Shown piece after piece: positions 25,523 to 33,514 of a stretch of 64,000 nt of DNA. The translations under genes and the position numbers were made by a program. The notes beneath the pieces are model-generated. The model worked only from the letters and a program-made list of their open reading frames with translations, was not told the DNA's origin and did no database searches. This DNA is from CAVQGZ01 sp942491665. GTDB lineage: Bacteria > Actinomycetota > Actinomycetes > Jiangellales > Jiangellaceae. Location of the stretch: NCBI GenBank assembly GCA_942491665.1, contig CALOBR010000021.1, positions 124,001 through 188,000 on the forward strand, written 5' to 3'. Within the stretch, counting starts at the first letter, position 1. Each line of letters begins with the position of its first letter.

Positions 25523-27079
25523 GTGGCCAGCAGTCCAGGCCCACTCGAGCAGGCTGAGCAGGGCGTCATCTTTCCGATCGGGTCGGACGGCCGCGCCAGC
25601 ACGATGGCTGTCAACCAGGCCGTCTTCGTCGATGCCGTGGCAGCCAGCGACCCCGTCGTCGCCGACGTGCTGAGGGCCGAGGACGCCTGGCGGGACCGCT
25701 ACGCCGAGCACATCCGCACCCTCATCGAGGTGGGGATGCGCTCGAGCGACAACGCCCTGGCGATCTCGCGCGACGGCCTCGCGTCGTTGCGCGGGCGGAT
25801 GCGCTTCCGGCGGGGCGACGACGAGTCCAGCATCGACGACGGGCTGGCCACGTACGGCGACGCGTCGATTGCCACGGCAACGGTCCAGGGGTCAGGCCGG
25901 CGACCCCAGCGCGGCTTCGCGGTGCCCTACCGGGGACAGACCCTGCGCGGACCGGCTTTGCGCGACCAGCTCGACGACTGGGTCGAGCGAGGCATCGCCG
26001 AGCCGAGCTTCGCCGAGGCGCTCACGCTGGTGAGCGACAACCCGGACTGGCTCGACCTGTCCGATCAGTCCGTAGCCGTGCTCGGCGCCGGGTCGCAGAT
26101 GGGCCCGCTTCTCCAGCTGTGCGAGTGGGGTGCGAACGTGTGGGCTCTCGACCTGCCCCGTCCGCCGGTGTGGGCGCGGGTGATCGACACGGCCCGCGCG
26201 GGCAGCGGTCGCATGAGGGTGCCTGTTCCGGCAGGGCACCGCCTTGCCGGAACGGTGGTGGACGAGGCCGACGACGCCGCCCTGGCCGAGGTTGCCGGGG
26301 GGAACGTCATCAGCGACACCCCGGAGCTGCTGGCGTGGCTGAGCACGGTCGAGGGGCCGCTGACGGTGGGCAACTACGTGTACGCCGACAGCGGCATTCA
26401 CGTGCGGGCGTCGGTGGCCATCGACGCTGTGATGACTGGGCTCACCGGACGGGCCGACCCGCTGATGCTGGCGTTTCTGGCGACACCGACGGACGTCTTC
26501 AGCGTGCCGGGCGACGTGGTGGCCGACGCCCAGCGACGCTACGACGACACCAGCCTGCCGACCACGCTGCTGGGCCGGCCGCTGAACCTGGTGTCGCGAC
26601 GGCGGGTGTTCGAGCGGCACTACGCCACGGCCGCGTACCACGACCACGACCGCACCTACGGCATCGCCGACAACCTTGTCGTGCGGCAGGGCCCGAACTA
26701 CGCGCTGGCCAAGCGCATGCAGCGGTGGCGGGCGTCGGTCGCCCGCCATGAAGGGACGACCGCTTCGCTCAACATCGCCCCGCCGACGCGCACCCACTCG
26801 GTGGTCAAGAACCGCGCGTTCGCCCTGGCCTACGCGGGCATGGGCCGGTTCGGTCTGGAGGTGTTCGAGCCGGACACGTCGAACGCCCTGATGGCCGGGA
26901 TGCTCGTGCACGACCTACGCAACCCGCGCTCGTCGGCCCGTCCCGACGTCGCCTTGGAGCACCCTCTCGACCTGTTCGTGGACGGCGCCAACCCCGGTGG
27001 CATGTGGCGCAGCCCCTACGAGCCGAACAGCATCATGGCGGCCGCCGCGGTCGCCGGGCTGTTCGAGGGTCGTGCCTAG
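25523..27079 (+). CDS. Unrecognised protein with central Rossmann-like domain
   Basis: 518 residues; no family name recognised. The N-terminal third is helical and charged (ADVLRAEDAWRDRYAEHIRT). Near residue 180 comes VAVLGAGSQMGPLLQLCEWG then ANVWALDLPRPPVW, a nucleotide or SAM-binding beta-alpha-beta unit with GxGxxxG-like spacing. Further on, the conserved-looking NYVYADSGIHVRASVAID and SVVKNRAFALAYAGMGRFGL. No signal peptide or membrane helix. GTG 25523 follows GAGAGG; an earlier GTG at 25514 is too close to that site. It overlaps the hydrolase-like gene by 8 bp, so both act in one process, still unknown. Confidence 0.75.
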   Translation: MASSPGPLEQAEQGVIFPIGSDGRASTMAVNQAVFVDAVAASDPVVADVLRAEDAWRDRYAEHIRTLIEVGMRSSDNALAISRDGLASLRGRMRFRRGDDESSIDDGLATYGDASIATATVQGSGRRPQRGFAVPYRGQTLRGPALRDQLDDWVERGIAEPSFAEALTLVSDNPDWLDLSDQSVAVLGAGSQMGPLLQLCEWGANVWALDLPRPPVWARVIDTARAGSGRMRVPVPAGHRLAGTVVDEADDAALAEVAGGNVISDTPELLAWLSTVEGPLTVGNYVYADSGIHVRASVAIDAVMTGLTGRADPLMLAFLATPTDVFSVPGDVVADAQRRYDDTSLPTTLLGRPLNLVSRRRVFERHYATAAYHDHDRTYGIADNLVVRQGPNYALAKRMQRWRASVARHEGTTASLNIAPPTRTHSVVKNRAFALAYAGMGRFGLEVFEPDTSNALMAGMLVHDLRNPRSSARPDVALEHPLDLFVDGANPGGMWRSPYEPNSIMAAAAVAGLFEGRA

Positions 27080-27959
27080 CGCACCCCGTCCGGTGCTGGT
27101 CATCCACGGCATCGGCACCCGCGACAAGCAGACCTATCTGGCCGACGTGGCCGGGCTCAACGCCGCGCTGGGAGACCGAGTGCGCCTCGTTCCGGTCTAC
27201 TGGGGAGACATGGGGGCGGCGACGCAGCCGCTAGATGCCGTGCTGCCCTACCTCGCCTGGGTCACGCGCGACATGCAGGCTGCTCGGGAGAACTCCACCG
27301 AGGTGCGCGGCGCCCTCACCGCTCGGGACCTGGGCGGGCTGCTGGACGCGGTGGCGGTGGGCTGGCGACGACGCAGCGGTGAGTCTCGCAAGCGCATCCT
27401 CGGCAGCATCTACGGTCTCGTCCGCACCCAGTATCAACGTGCGTCAGGTGAGTTCACCGGCGACTTGATCTTGTACCAGCGCCGCCAAGCCGCGCTGCAG
27501 GCGCGAGTCTGGGAGACCATCATGGAGCACGCGCCCGGCTACGGCCTCGCGTCGCGCCCGATCGATGTGATCAGCCACAGTCTGGGTGGGACGATGGTGT
27601 TCGACATGGCGTTGGCGGGGCAGCCCACGCTGCACGTCGGGCAGCTGCTCACATGCGCCAGCCAGATCTCGTACTTCCACGTGATCGGCTGCTCGCCACC
27701 CACGCTCGACCCGACAGCGTCCGGGGAGCCTGCGACCCTTCCGGCCACGATCCAGGAGTGGACGAACTTCTTCGTCCCCCTCGACCCGTGGGCGTTCCTG
27801 GCCGCCCCCGTCTTCACCATGTGCAACGGCGACGACCCAGACGACGTCGAGGTGTACTCCGGCGAGCGCGGCGACCGGGTACTCACCCATGCCGCGTCGT
27901 ACTACTGGACCCACCCGGTGTTCGTGGCCCGGACCAAGGAGCAGCTCGGGCTCAGCTGA
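27072..27959 (+). CDS. Alpha/beta-hydrolase-like protein
   Basis: 295 residues. N-terminal VLVIHGIGTRDKQTYLAD corresponds to the first strand and oxyanion region of alpha/beta hydrolases, and VISHSLGGTMVFDMAL carries the nucleophile elbow (S-x-SLGG near residue 171). Candidate catalytic His near the end in YYWTHPVF. Closest in feel to putative serine esterases/lipases that act on proteins or lipids; substrate unknown. GTG 27072 starts within the preceding gene after GAGGG, implying coupling to the 25523 product. The stop overlaps the convergent putA end. Confidence 0.72.
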   Translation: MPSAPRPVLVIHGIGTRDKQTYLADVAGLNAALGDRVRLVPVYWGDMGAATQPLDAVLPYLAWVTRDMQAARENSTEVRGALTARDLGGLLDAVAVGWRRRSGESRKRILGSIYGLVRTQYQRASGEFTGDLILYQRRQAALQARVWETIMEHAPGYGLASRPIDVISHSLGGTMVFDMALAGQPTLHVGQLLTCASQISYFHVIGCSPPTLDPTASGEPATLPATIQEWTNFFVPLDPWAFLAAPVFTMCNGDDPDDVEVYSGERGDRVLTHAASYYWTHPVFVARTKEQLGLS

Positions 27960-30900
27960 CGTCGAGCAGGTTGCCGAAGCGGTGCAGTGTGCGGCTGATC
28001 GCCTGTTCGCGCAGGTACCAGCGCATCTCGAGCCGGCCGCTGGTAACGACGGGCTCGTCGACGACGTCCACCTCAGCCGATGCCGCCGCAGCTCGCAGGT
28101 GTGTCGGGGCCACACCGACGTGGCGGACGCGACCGAATCGCAGCCGGGTCAGGGAGTCGGCGAAGGCGTGGTCGTTCTGCACGACGCCCGACTCGTCCGG
28201 CAGCAAGTGAGGCGCGGCGGCGGACACCGTCGGCCGCGCGCCGGCGACCCGCGCGGCGGCGAGCGTACGAAGCGCGTCGGCAACGTCGCCGTCGTGACCG
28301 ACCCGCACGACCACGTTCGGCCGGGGCAGGTAGCGAAGCGCGTTCTGCTCGCAGAAGAGGCCGGTGGGGTCGTGGGTGACGCCGTAGTAGGTGCTCCACC
28401 AGTGCTGGTCGTCGGTGGGCGAGGTGGCCACGTCGGCGGTGTCGTGCCAGGTACCGAGCTGCAGCAGGTAGTCGGGTCCGCCCGCTTTGGCTCCGGGCCC
28501 GATCGACGAGCGCTTCCATCCGCCGAATGGCTGTCGGCGCACGATCGCACCGGTGATGTGCCGGTTGACGTAGGCGTTGCCGACCTGCACTCGATCGAGC
28601 CACGCGTTCACCTCGGCGGGGTCGAGCGAGTGGATGCCGCCGGTCAGCCCATAGGGCACCGCGTTCTGCAGGGCGATCGCGTCGGCCAGGTCGACCGCGT
28701 GCATGATCCCCAGCACCGGGCCGAAGTACTCGGTCCGGTGAAACTCCGATCCGGCGACGACGCCCCGCTTGATGCCCGGGCTCCACAACGCCCCCGACTC
28801 GTCGAGTCGACGTGGCTCCAGCACCCAGCTCTCGCCGCGACCGAGCCGGGTCAGGGCGTCGAGCAGCTTGCCTGCCACCGGCCCGATCGTGGGCCCCATC
28901 GTGACGCCGGGCTCGTCGGGCCAGCCCACGCGCAGGCTTGTGGCGGCGTCGACGACCTTCTCGATGAACCGCTCGTCGTCGGCCAGGTCGCCCACCAGAA
29001 TCGCGAGGCTGGCCGCCGAGCACTTCTGGCCGGAATGCCCGAACGCCGAGCGCACCAGGTCGGCTGCCGCCAGGTCGATGTCGGCCTGTGGGGTGATCAC
29101 GAGTGCGTTCTTGCCGCTGGTCTCGGCGACGAGCCGCATGTCGGGCTTCCACGACCGGAACATCGTCGCGGTCTCCCACGACCCGGTCAGGACGACGGCG
29201 TCCGCGCTGCTCACCAGTCGTTGCCCGACCTCGTCGTCGGGGGTGCGCACCAGCTGCAGCACGTCGGACGGCACGCCCGCCGCCCAGCAGGCCTGCGCCA
29301 CGACCTCGGCGCAACGCGGAGTCTCCAGCGAGGGCTTGAAGAGCACCGCGTTGCCGGCCGCCAACCCTGCTAGTACCCCGCCGGCCGGGATGGCGACGGG
29401 AAAGTTCCACGGCGGCACGACCGCCACCACGCCGAACGGCGTGAACCGTGCGCCCTGGGTGCGTTCGAGTCGCTCGATCTCGAGGCCCTGGTCGGCGTAC
29501 CAGCGGGCGAAGTCGATGGCCTCGCTGATCTCGGGGTCGGCCTCGGCGAACGTCTTGCGGCCCTCGTCGCACATCGTGGCGAGCAGCTCGCCGCGGCGTG
29601 CCGCCAGCTCGTCGGCGACCGCGCGCAGCACCTCTCGCCGCTCGGCTGCGCCACGCTGGGCCCATGCCGGCTGAGCCGCCCGGGTGCGCTCGACCGCCTC
29701 GTCCACCATGGCTACGTCGGTGAGCAGGGGGGCCTTCACCGGTGTGCGGGTCAGGTCGCGCACCGAGCGCAGCCACTGTTGGGTGGCGGGCAGGGAGGGG
29801 TCGGTGTCGGGCTCGTTGGTGAACTCGTCGCTCGGCACCGGCGGCGGGCCGCCGGCGCGGCGCGGCGTCGTGTCGACGTCGGTGCGGCGTGCCACGGCGC
29901 GGCGAAAGCGGTCGGCCTGGCGGGCGAACTCGCTCGATCCGGGTTCGAGCGTCCAGAGGTGGCGGAGGAAGTTCTGCGTCGACGTGTTCTCCTCGAGCCG
30001 CCGAAAGAGGTAGCTGATCGCGATGTCGAAGTCCTTGCGCGACACCACCGGCGTGTACAGGCGCAGCCCGCCGCTGTCGTCGCGCACGGCCCGCGCCTGC
30101 GCTGGCGCGATGCCGTGCAGCATCTCCATCTCCACGCTTGCGCTCACGCCCCGGCCGGCGGCGAGCAGGTGGGCCCACGCGACGTCGAACAGGTTGTGGC
30201 TGGCCACACCGACCCGCAGGCCGCGTAGGTGCGCGGGCCGCAGCGCCCAGTCGACGCACTTCTTGTAGCTGGCGTCCACGTCGTCCTTGCTGGGGTACGG
30301 CGCCTGGTGCCAGCCGTGGGTGGCGGCGTCGACCTTCTCCATCGCCAGGTTCGCGCCCTTGACCAGGCGCACCTTGACGACGCCGCCGCCGTTGGCGTGC
30401 CGCTCGGCGGCCCACGCGCTGAGCCGGCCCAACGCGTCGAAGGCGTCGGGCAGGTAGCACTGCAGCACGATGCCTGCGGTGAGATGCCGCAGCGCCGGCT
30501 CGTCGAGAACCGTCATGAACGCGCGCAGGGTCAGCTCGAGGTCGCGATACTCCTCCATGTCGAGGTTGACGAACGTGGGCGGCGTGCTGGCCCCGGCTCG
30601 CGTCATCAGAGCACGCAGGCGCTCCTCGACGCGGGCCAGCGTGACGTCGAACGACCACAGGTCGATCTGGGCGGTGATGGACGAGAGCTTCACCGAGACG
30701 TAGTCGACGTCCTTGTCGTCGACCAGCGCGAGCGTGCGGTCGAAGCGGCGGGCCGCCTCGGCGTCCCCGAGCACCATCTCGCCGAGCAGGTTGACGTTGA
30801 GGTCGAAGCCTTCGCCCCGCTGCGTGCGCAGGTGGCGTCGCATCGGACGGGGCTCTGCATCCACGACGAGGTGGCCCACCAGCTGGCGCATCCGTCGACG

Positions 30901-31257
30901 GGCCATCGGCATCACCAGCGCAGGCACCCGCGGCGCCAGGGCGGCCCCGGCACGCAGCAGGCCACGGTCGACGGGGGAGAGGAACGCGGGCAGCTCGGCG
31001 CCGCGAACCAGGGCCTGCAGCTCGCGGGCGGCGGCGGTGTCGTCGCGGTGACGGGCCACGCGGTCGACGAACTGCATCGTGAAGGCGATGCCGTCCGGGT
31101 CGTCGATGATGCCCTGCAGGCGCCGAACCGTCCGACGCTCCGACCACCGTTGGTCGCCGCGGGCGCGGCGCAGCCAGTCTGCGGCGAGGTCGACCGCGGC
31201 TTCGGTGAGCGCGGCCTCGTCCGAGGTGCGGGACTGCGATGCGTGCGTGCTGACCAC
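27952..31257 (-). CDS. putA: Bifunctional proline dehydrogenase / L-glutamate gamma-semialdehyde dehydrogenase
   Basis: About 1,101 residues, joining both steps of proline breakdown to glutamate. The N-terminal FAD proline dehydrogenase barrel (about 60-430) has NVNLLGEMVLGDAEA, VSVKLSSI, VRLVKGANLAMEKVD and a RLEENTSTQNFLRHL end motif. The C-terminal aldehyde dehydrogenase (about 470-960) has PPWNFPVAIPAGG, LVAETSGKNALVIT and the catalytic Cys in SGQKCSAASLAIL. There is no N-terminal RHH DNA-binding domain, so it is not a trifunctional repressor form. The start is uncertain between GTG 31257 and GTG 31284. It probably works at the membrane, giving electrons to quinone. Confidence 0.92.
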   Translation of the reverse strand: MVSTHASQSRTSDEAALTEAAVDLAADWLRRARGDQRWSERRTVRRLQGIIDDPDGIAFTMQFVDRVARHRDDTAAARELQALVRGAELPAFLSPVDRGLLRAGAALAPRVPALVMPMARRRMRQLVGHLVVDAEPRPMRRHLRTQRGEGFDLNVNLLGEMVLGDAEAARRFDRTLALVDDKDVDYVSVKLSSITAQIDLWSFDVTLARVEERLRALMTRAGASTPPTFVNLDMEEYRDLELTLRAFMTVLDEPALRHLTAGIVLQCYLPDAFDALGRLSAWAAERHANGGGVVKVRLVKGANLAMEKVDAATHGWHQAPYPSKDDVDASYKKCVDWALRPAHLRGLRVGVASHNLFDVAWAHLLAAGRGVSASVEMEMLHGIAPAQARAVRDDSGGLRLYTPVVSRKDFDIAISYLFRRLEENTSTQNFLRHLWTLEPGSSEFARQADRFRRAVARRTDVDTTPRRAGGPPPVPSDEFTNEPDTDPSLPATQQWLRSVRDLTRTPVKAPLLTDVAMVDEAVERTRAAQPAWAQRGAAERREVLRAVADELAARRGELLATMCDEGRKTFAEADPEISEAIDFARWYADQGLEIERLERTQGARFTPFGVVAVVPPWNFPVAIPAGGVLAGLAAGNAVLFKPSLETPRCAEVVAQACWAAGVPSDVLQLVRTPDDEVGQRLVSSADAVVLTGSWETATMFRSWKPDMRLVAETSGKNALVITPQADIDLAAADLVRSAFGHSGQKCSAASLAILVGDLADDERFIEKVVDAATSLRVGWPDEPGVTMGPTIGPVAGKLLDALTRLGRGESWVLEPRRLDESGALWSPGIKRGVVAGSEFHRTEYFGPVLGIMHAVDLADAIALQNAVPYGLTGGIHSLDPAEVNAWLDRVQVGNAYVNRHITGAIVRRQPFGGWKRSSIGPGAKAGGPDYLLQLGTWHDTADVATSPTDDQHWWSTYYGVTHDPTGLFCEQNALRYLPRPNVVVRVGHDGDVADALRTLAAARVAGARPTVSAAAPHLLPDESGVVQNDHAFADSLTRLRFGRVRHVGVAPTHLRAAAASAEVDVVDEPVVTSGRLEMRWYLREQAISRTLHRFGNLLDVS

Positions 31258-31419
31258 GTGCCCAACACTGGGCGCCCACGTCACGGCTGTCCAGATCTCG
31301 CGAGGAGTTGGCGCGACATGGGGCCCTGGGCAGGCCTATGTACTCAGCCTGAGGAGCCGCTCGGCGGTAGTGTCGTGTTCACCGGAGCGTCATGCTCCGT
31401 TGTGCAGGAGGACATGATG

Positions 31420-32064
31420 ATGCACGACCTCGAGGGAATGTCGCTCGACATGCGGCTCGCCGTCAAGGCAGCCAAGCAGCGGCTCTATGACGAGTTCGCC
31501 GGCAAGGTCGGTGCGGAGTCGGTCGACGCCGTGCTCCAGGCCAGCTGGGACCACATCGACGCCGGCGCGCGCATCAAGCACCACGTGCCGTTGCTCGCCG
31601 AGCGCTTTGCCCGCGGTCAGCTCTGGGCTCTCGCGCGCATGCGTGACGAGGACGGCGTGCCCGCCGTGCTGTTCCTCGACACCCACGACGGCGGACGGGC
31701 CAAGATGGCCAAGGGGCTGCTGCTGGCGCAGGTCGGTGACACCGTGCACGCCTTCTCCGCGGGTACCGACCCTGAGATCGACGTCGTGCCCGCCGTGCTC
31801 GAGGCGATGCACGAGGTCGGGGTGTCGCTGGAGCAGTCGTTCCCCAAGCCCTACACCGACGAGATGCTGGCCGCCGCTGACCTGGTGGTCACCTTCGGTG
31901 ACGGCGAGTCCGTCGGTGCCTCCAACGGCACCCCGCACGAGCACTGGGACGTCGCCGACCCTCGCGACCGGTCGATGGACGAGGTGCGGGCGATCCGGGC
32001 CGACATCAGCCAGCGCATCACCGACCTCGTGAGCCGACTACCGGCGGCTGTCACCGCCAGCTGA
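31420..32064 (+). CDS. LMW-phosphatase/ArsC-fold protein lacking the nucleophilic Cys
   Basis: 214 residues. N-terminal helical domain (about 1-70, RLAVKAAKQRLYDEFAGKVG) of the type joined to actinobacterial arsenate-reductase-like proteins. The phosphatase-fold domain follows: the P-loop reads VLFLDTHDGGRAKMA where active members have VLFVCVHNAGRSQMA, so the nucleophile Cys is Asp87 while the loop Arg is kept. The late WDVADPRDRS keeps the general-acid Asp-Pro. A phosphatase or arsenate reductase reaction is therefore unlikely; binding or regulation is more likely. AGGAGG lies 8 nt before ATG 31420; ATGs at 31414 and 31417 also exist. Confidence 0.8.
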   Translation: MHDLEGMSLDMRLAVKAAKQRLYDEFAGKVGAESVDAVLQASWDHIDAGARIKHHVPLLAERFARGQLWALARMRDEDGVPAVLFLDTHDGGRAKMAKGLLLAQVGDTVHAFSAGTDPEIDVVPAVLEAMHEVGVSLEQSFPKPYTDEMLAAADLVVTFGDGESVGASNGTPHEHWDVADPRDRSMDEVRAIRADISQRITDLVSRLPAAVTAS

Positions 32065-32085
32065 GCAGAGACCTCGCCCCGCTCC

Positions 32086-32322
32086 TCAGCCAAGATCCAT
32101 GCGCGCGTGGACGCGCCCCGCGACCACGGCGTGCTGGGTTGGGTCGCCAACCTGGTCCATCACTCGCTCGACCACGGCGTGGCGAGCGTCGTTTCCCATC
32201 GTGCCCTCGCCGGTCACCTGGCCGATCGCGTCTTCGATGAGCTCGGCGAGCTCCATCGAGGTGGTGTGTCCGCCGGTCACCGACTGCTCGTCGTCTGACG
32301 ATTGCACTTGGCGCTCGCTCAT
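32086..32322 (-). CDS. Small hypothetical protein
   Basis: 78 residues, acidic N-terminus (MSERQVQSSDDEQSVTGG) then a helical stretch (MELAELIEDAIGQVTGEG) and a His/Val-rich end. No cysteine, membrane helix or known motif. Codon third positions are G/C-rich, as in its neighbours. The ribosome site is weak. It ends 21 bp from the end of the phosphatase-fold gene and starts 69 bp from the divergent alcohol dehydrogenase gene. Function unknown. Confidence 0.6.
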   Translation of the reverse strand: MSERQVQSSDDEQSVTGGHTTSMELAELIEDAIGQVTGEGTMGNDARHAVVERVMDQVGDPTQHAVVAGRVHARMDLG

Positions 32323-32391
32323 GAGAGCACCCCCGTTCACTCGTCCTGCGCTTCTAGTGTCGTCCGCGCGAGTGGGGATGACAATGGGCAC

Positions 32392-33390
32392 ATGAGGGCA
32401 TGGCAGGTTCGCCGTGCGGCTGCGACGGCGCAGGCGCCGCTGTCGCTCATGCACCGCCCGGTGCCGCAGGCGGGCGCGGGCGAGCTGCTCGTGCGCGTGC
32501 TCGCCTGCGGGGTCTGTCGCACCGATCTGCACGTGGCTGAGGGCGACCTGGCCGTGCGTCGTCCCGGTGTGGTGCCAGGACACGAGGTCGTCGGCGAGGT
32601 GGAGGTCGTCGGTTCGGGCGTCACCTCGTTCTCCGTCGGCGACCGGGTCGGGATCGCATGGCTGCGCCACACGTGTGGGGCCTGCCGCTACTGCGCACGA
32701 GGCGCAGAGAACCTGTGTCCATACTCGGAGTACACCGGCTGGACCCACGACGGCGGCTACGCCGAGTACGCCACCGTCCCGGCCGACTTCGCCTACCACC
32801 TGCCCGACGGGTACACCGAGCGTGAGCTCGCCCCGCTCCTGTGCGCCGGCATCATCGGCTATCGGGCCCTTGCCCGGGCCTCAATGCCGCCCGGTGGTCG
32901 TCTCGGCATCTACGGGTTCGGCGGGTCGGCCCACCTCGCCGCGCAGGTGGCGATGGCGCAGGGCGCCACGGTTCATGTGATGACCCGCGCCCGGGCCGCG
33001 CGCGGCCTGGCGCTGGAACTCGGGGTCGCGTCCGCCGGGGAGGCCGATGCCCGTCCGCCGGAGCCGCTGGACGCCGCGATCCTGTTCGCGCCGGTCGGCT
33101 GGCTCGTACCGGTCGCGATGGCCGCACTCGACCGCGGGGGAGTGCTGTCGATCGCCGGCATCCACCTGTCCGACGTCCCGCCGTTGAAGTATGAGGAGCA
33201 CCTGTTCTACGAGCGGGAGATCCGGTCGGTCACGTCCAACACGCGGGCGGACGGGCGGGCCTTTCTCGCCTTCGCCGCTGAGCATCAGCTGCACGTCGAG
33301 ACGACTCCCTACCCGCTGGACGAGGCTGATCGGGCCCTCGCCGACCTTGCCGCCGACCGCGTGAATGGCGCTGCGGTGCTGGTCGCCTGA
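32392..33390 (+). CDS. Zinc-dependent alcohol dehydrogenase
   Basis: 332-residue medium-chain dehydrogenase. Catalytic zinc site: Cys in ACGVCRTDLH and His-Glu in VPGHEVVGEV; structural zinc site: four Cys in HTCGACRYCARGAENLC. The nucleotide loop is GIYGFGGSAHLAAQVA, with SAHLA typical of the AdhA/AdhP group; the residue after strand 2 (MTRA) suggests NADP(H) may be accepted, which is inference. It oxidises primary alcohols or reduces aldehydes in the cytoplasm. ATG 32392; a longer upstream frame lacks conserved sequence. Confidence 0.9.
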   Translation: MRAWQVRRAAATAQAPLSLMHRPVPQAGAGELLVRVLACGVCRTDLHVAEGDLAVRRPGVVPGHEVVGEVEVVGSGVTSFSVGDRVGIAWLRHTCGACRYCARGAENLCPYSEYTGWTHDGGYAEYATVPADFAYHLPDGYTERELAPLLCAGIIGYRALARASMPPGGRLGIYGFGGSAHLAAQVAMAQGATVHVMTRARAARGLALELGVASAGEADARPPEPLDAAILFAPVGWLVPVAMAALDRGGVLSIAGIHLSDVPPLKYEEHLFYEREIRSVTSNTRADGRAFLAFAAEHQLHVETTPYPLDEADRALADLAADRVNGAAVLVA

Positions 33391-33430
33391 CCGGTCGGCT
33401 CGATTGGTGCCGACTGGGCCTTGCCAAGGG

Positions 33431-33459
33431 GTTACTCGTCAGTAACACTGGTCAGTAAC
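33431..33459. promoter_or_regulatory. Operator-like repeats upstream of acyl-CoA dehydrogenase
   Basis: GTTACT (33431-33436) and AGTAAC (33441-33446) form a perfect inverted repeat with a 4-bp centre, and GTCAGTAAC is repeated directly at 33438-33446 and 33451-33459, 13 bp apart. A TTACT-N4-AGTAA dyad of this form is usual for TetR-type regulators of fatty acid genes. It lies 56 bp before the start codon. Confidence 0.5.
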
Positions 33460-33514
33460 AAGGCTGCGACGCCGGCCGTTGGCGTACGCCCATCCCGCCC
33501 TCCAAGGAGACATG

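Noticed and set aside
31383..31399. Short hairpin CGGAGC-GTCAT-GCTCCG before the phosphatase-fold gene
   Set aside because: Only 6-bp arms; could occur by chance in this base composition, though it lies just before the ribosome site.
30229..31416. Long plus-strand extension of the phosphatase-fold gene
   Set aside because: It lies antisense to putA; homology, ribosome site and codon pattern begin only at 31420.
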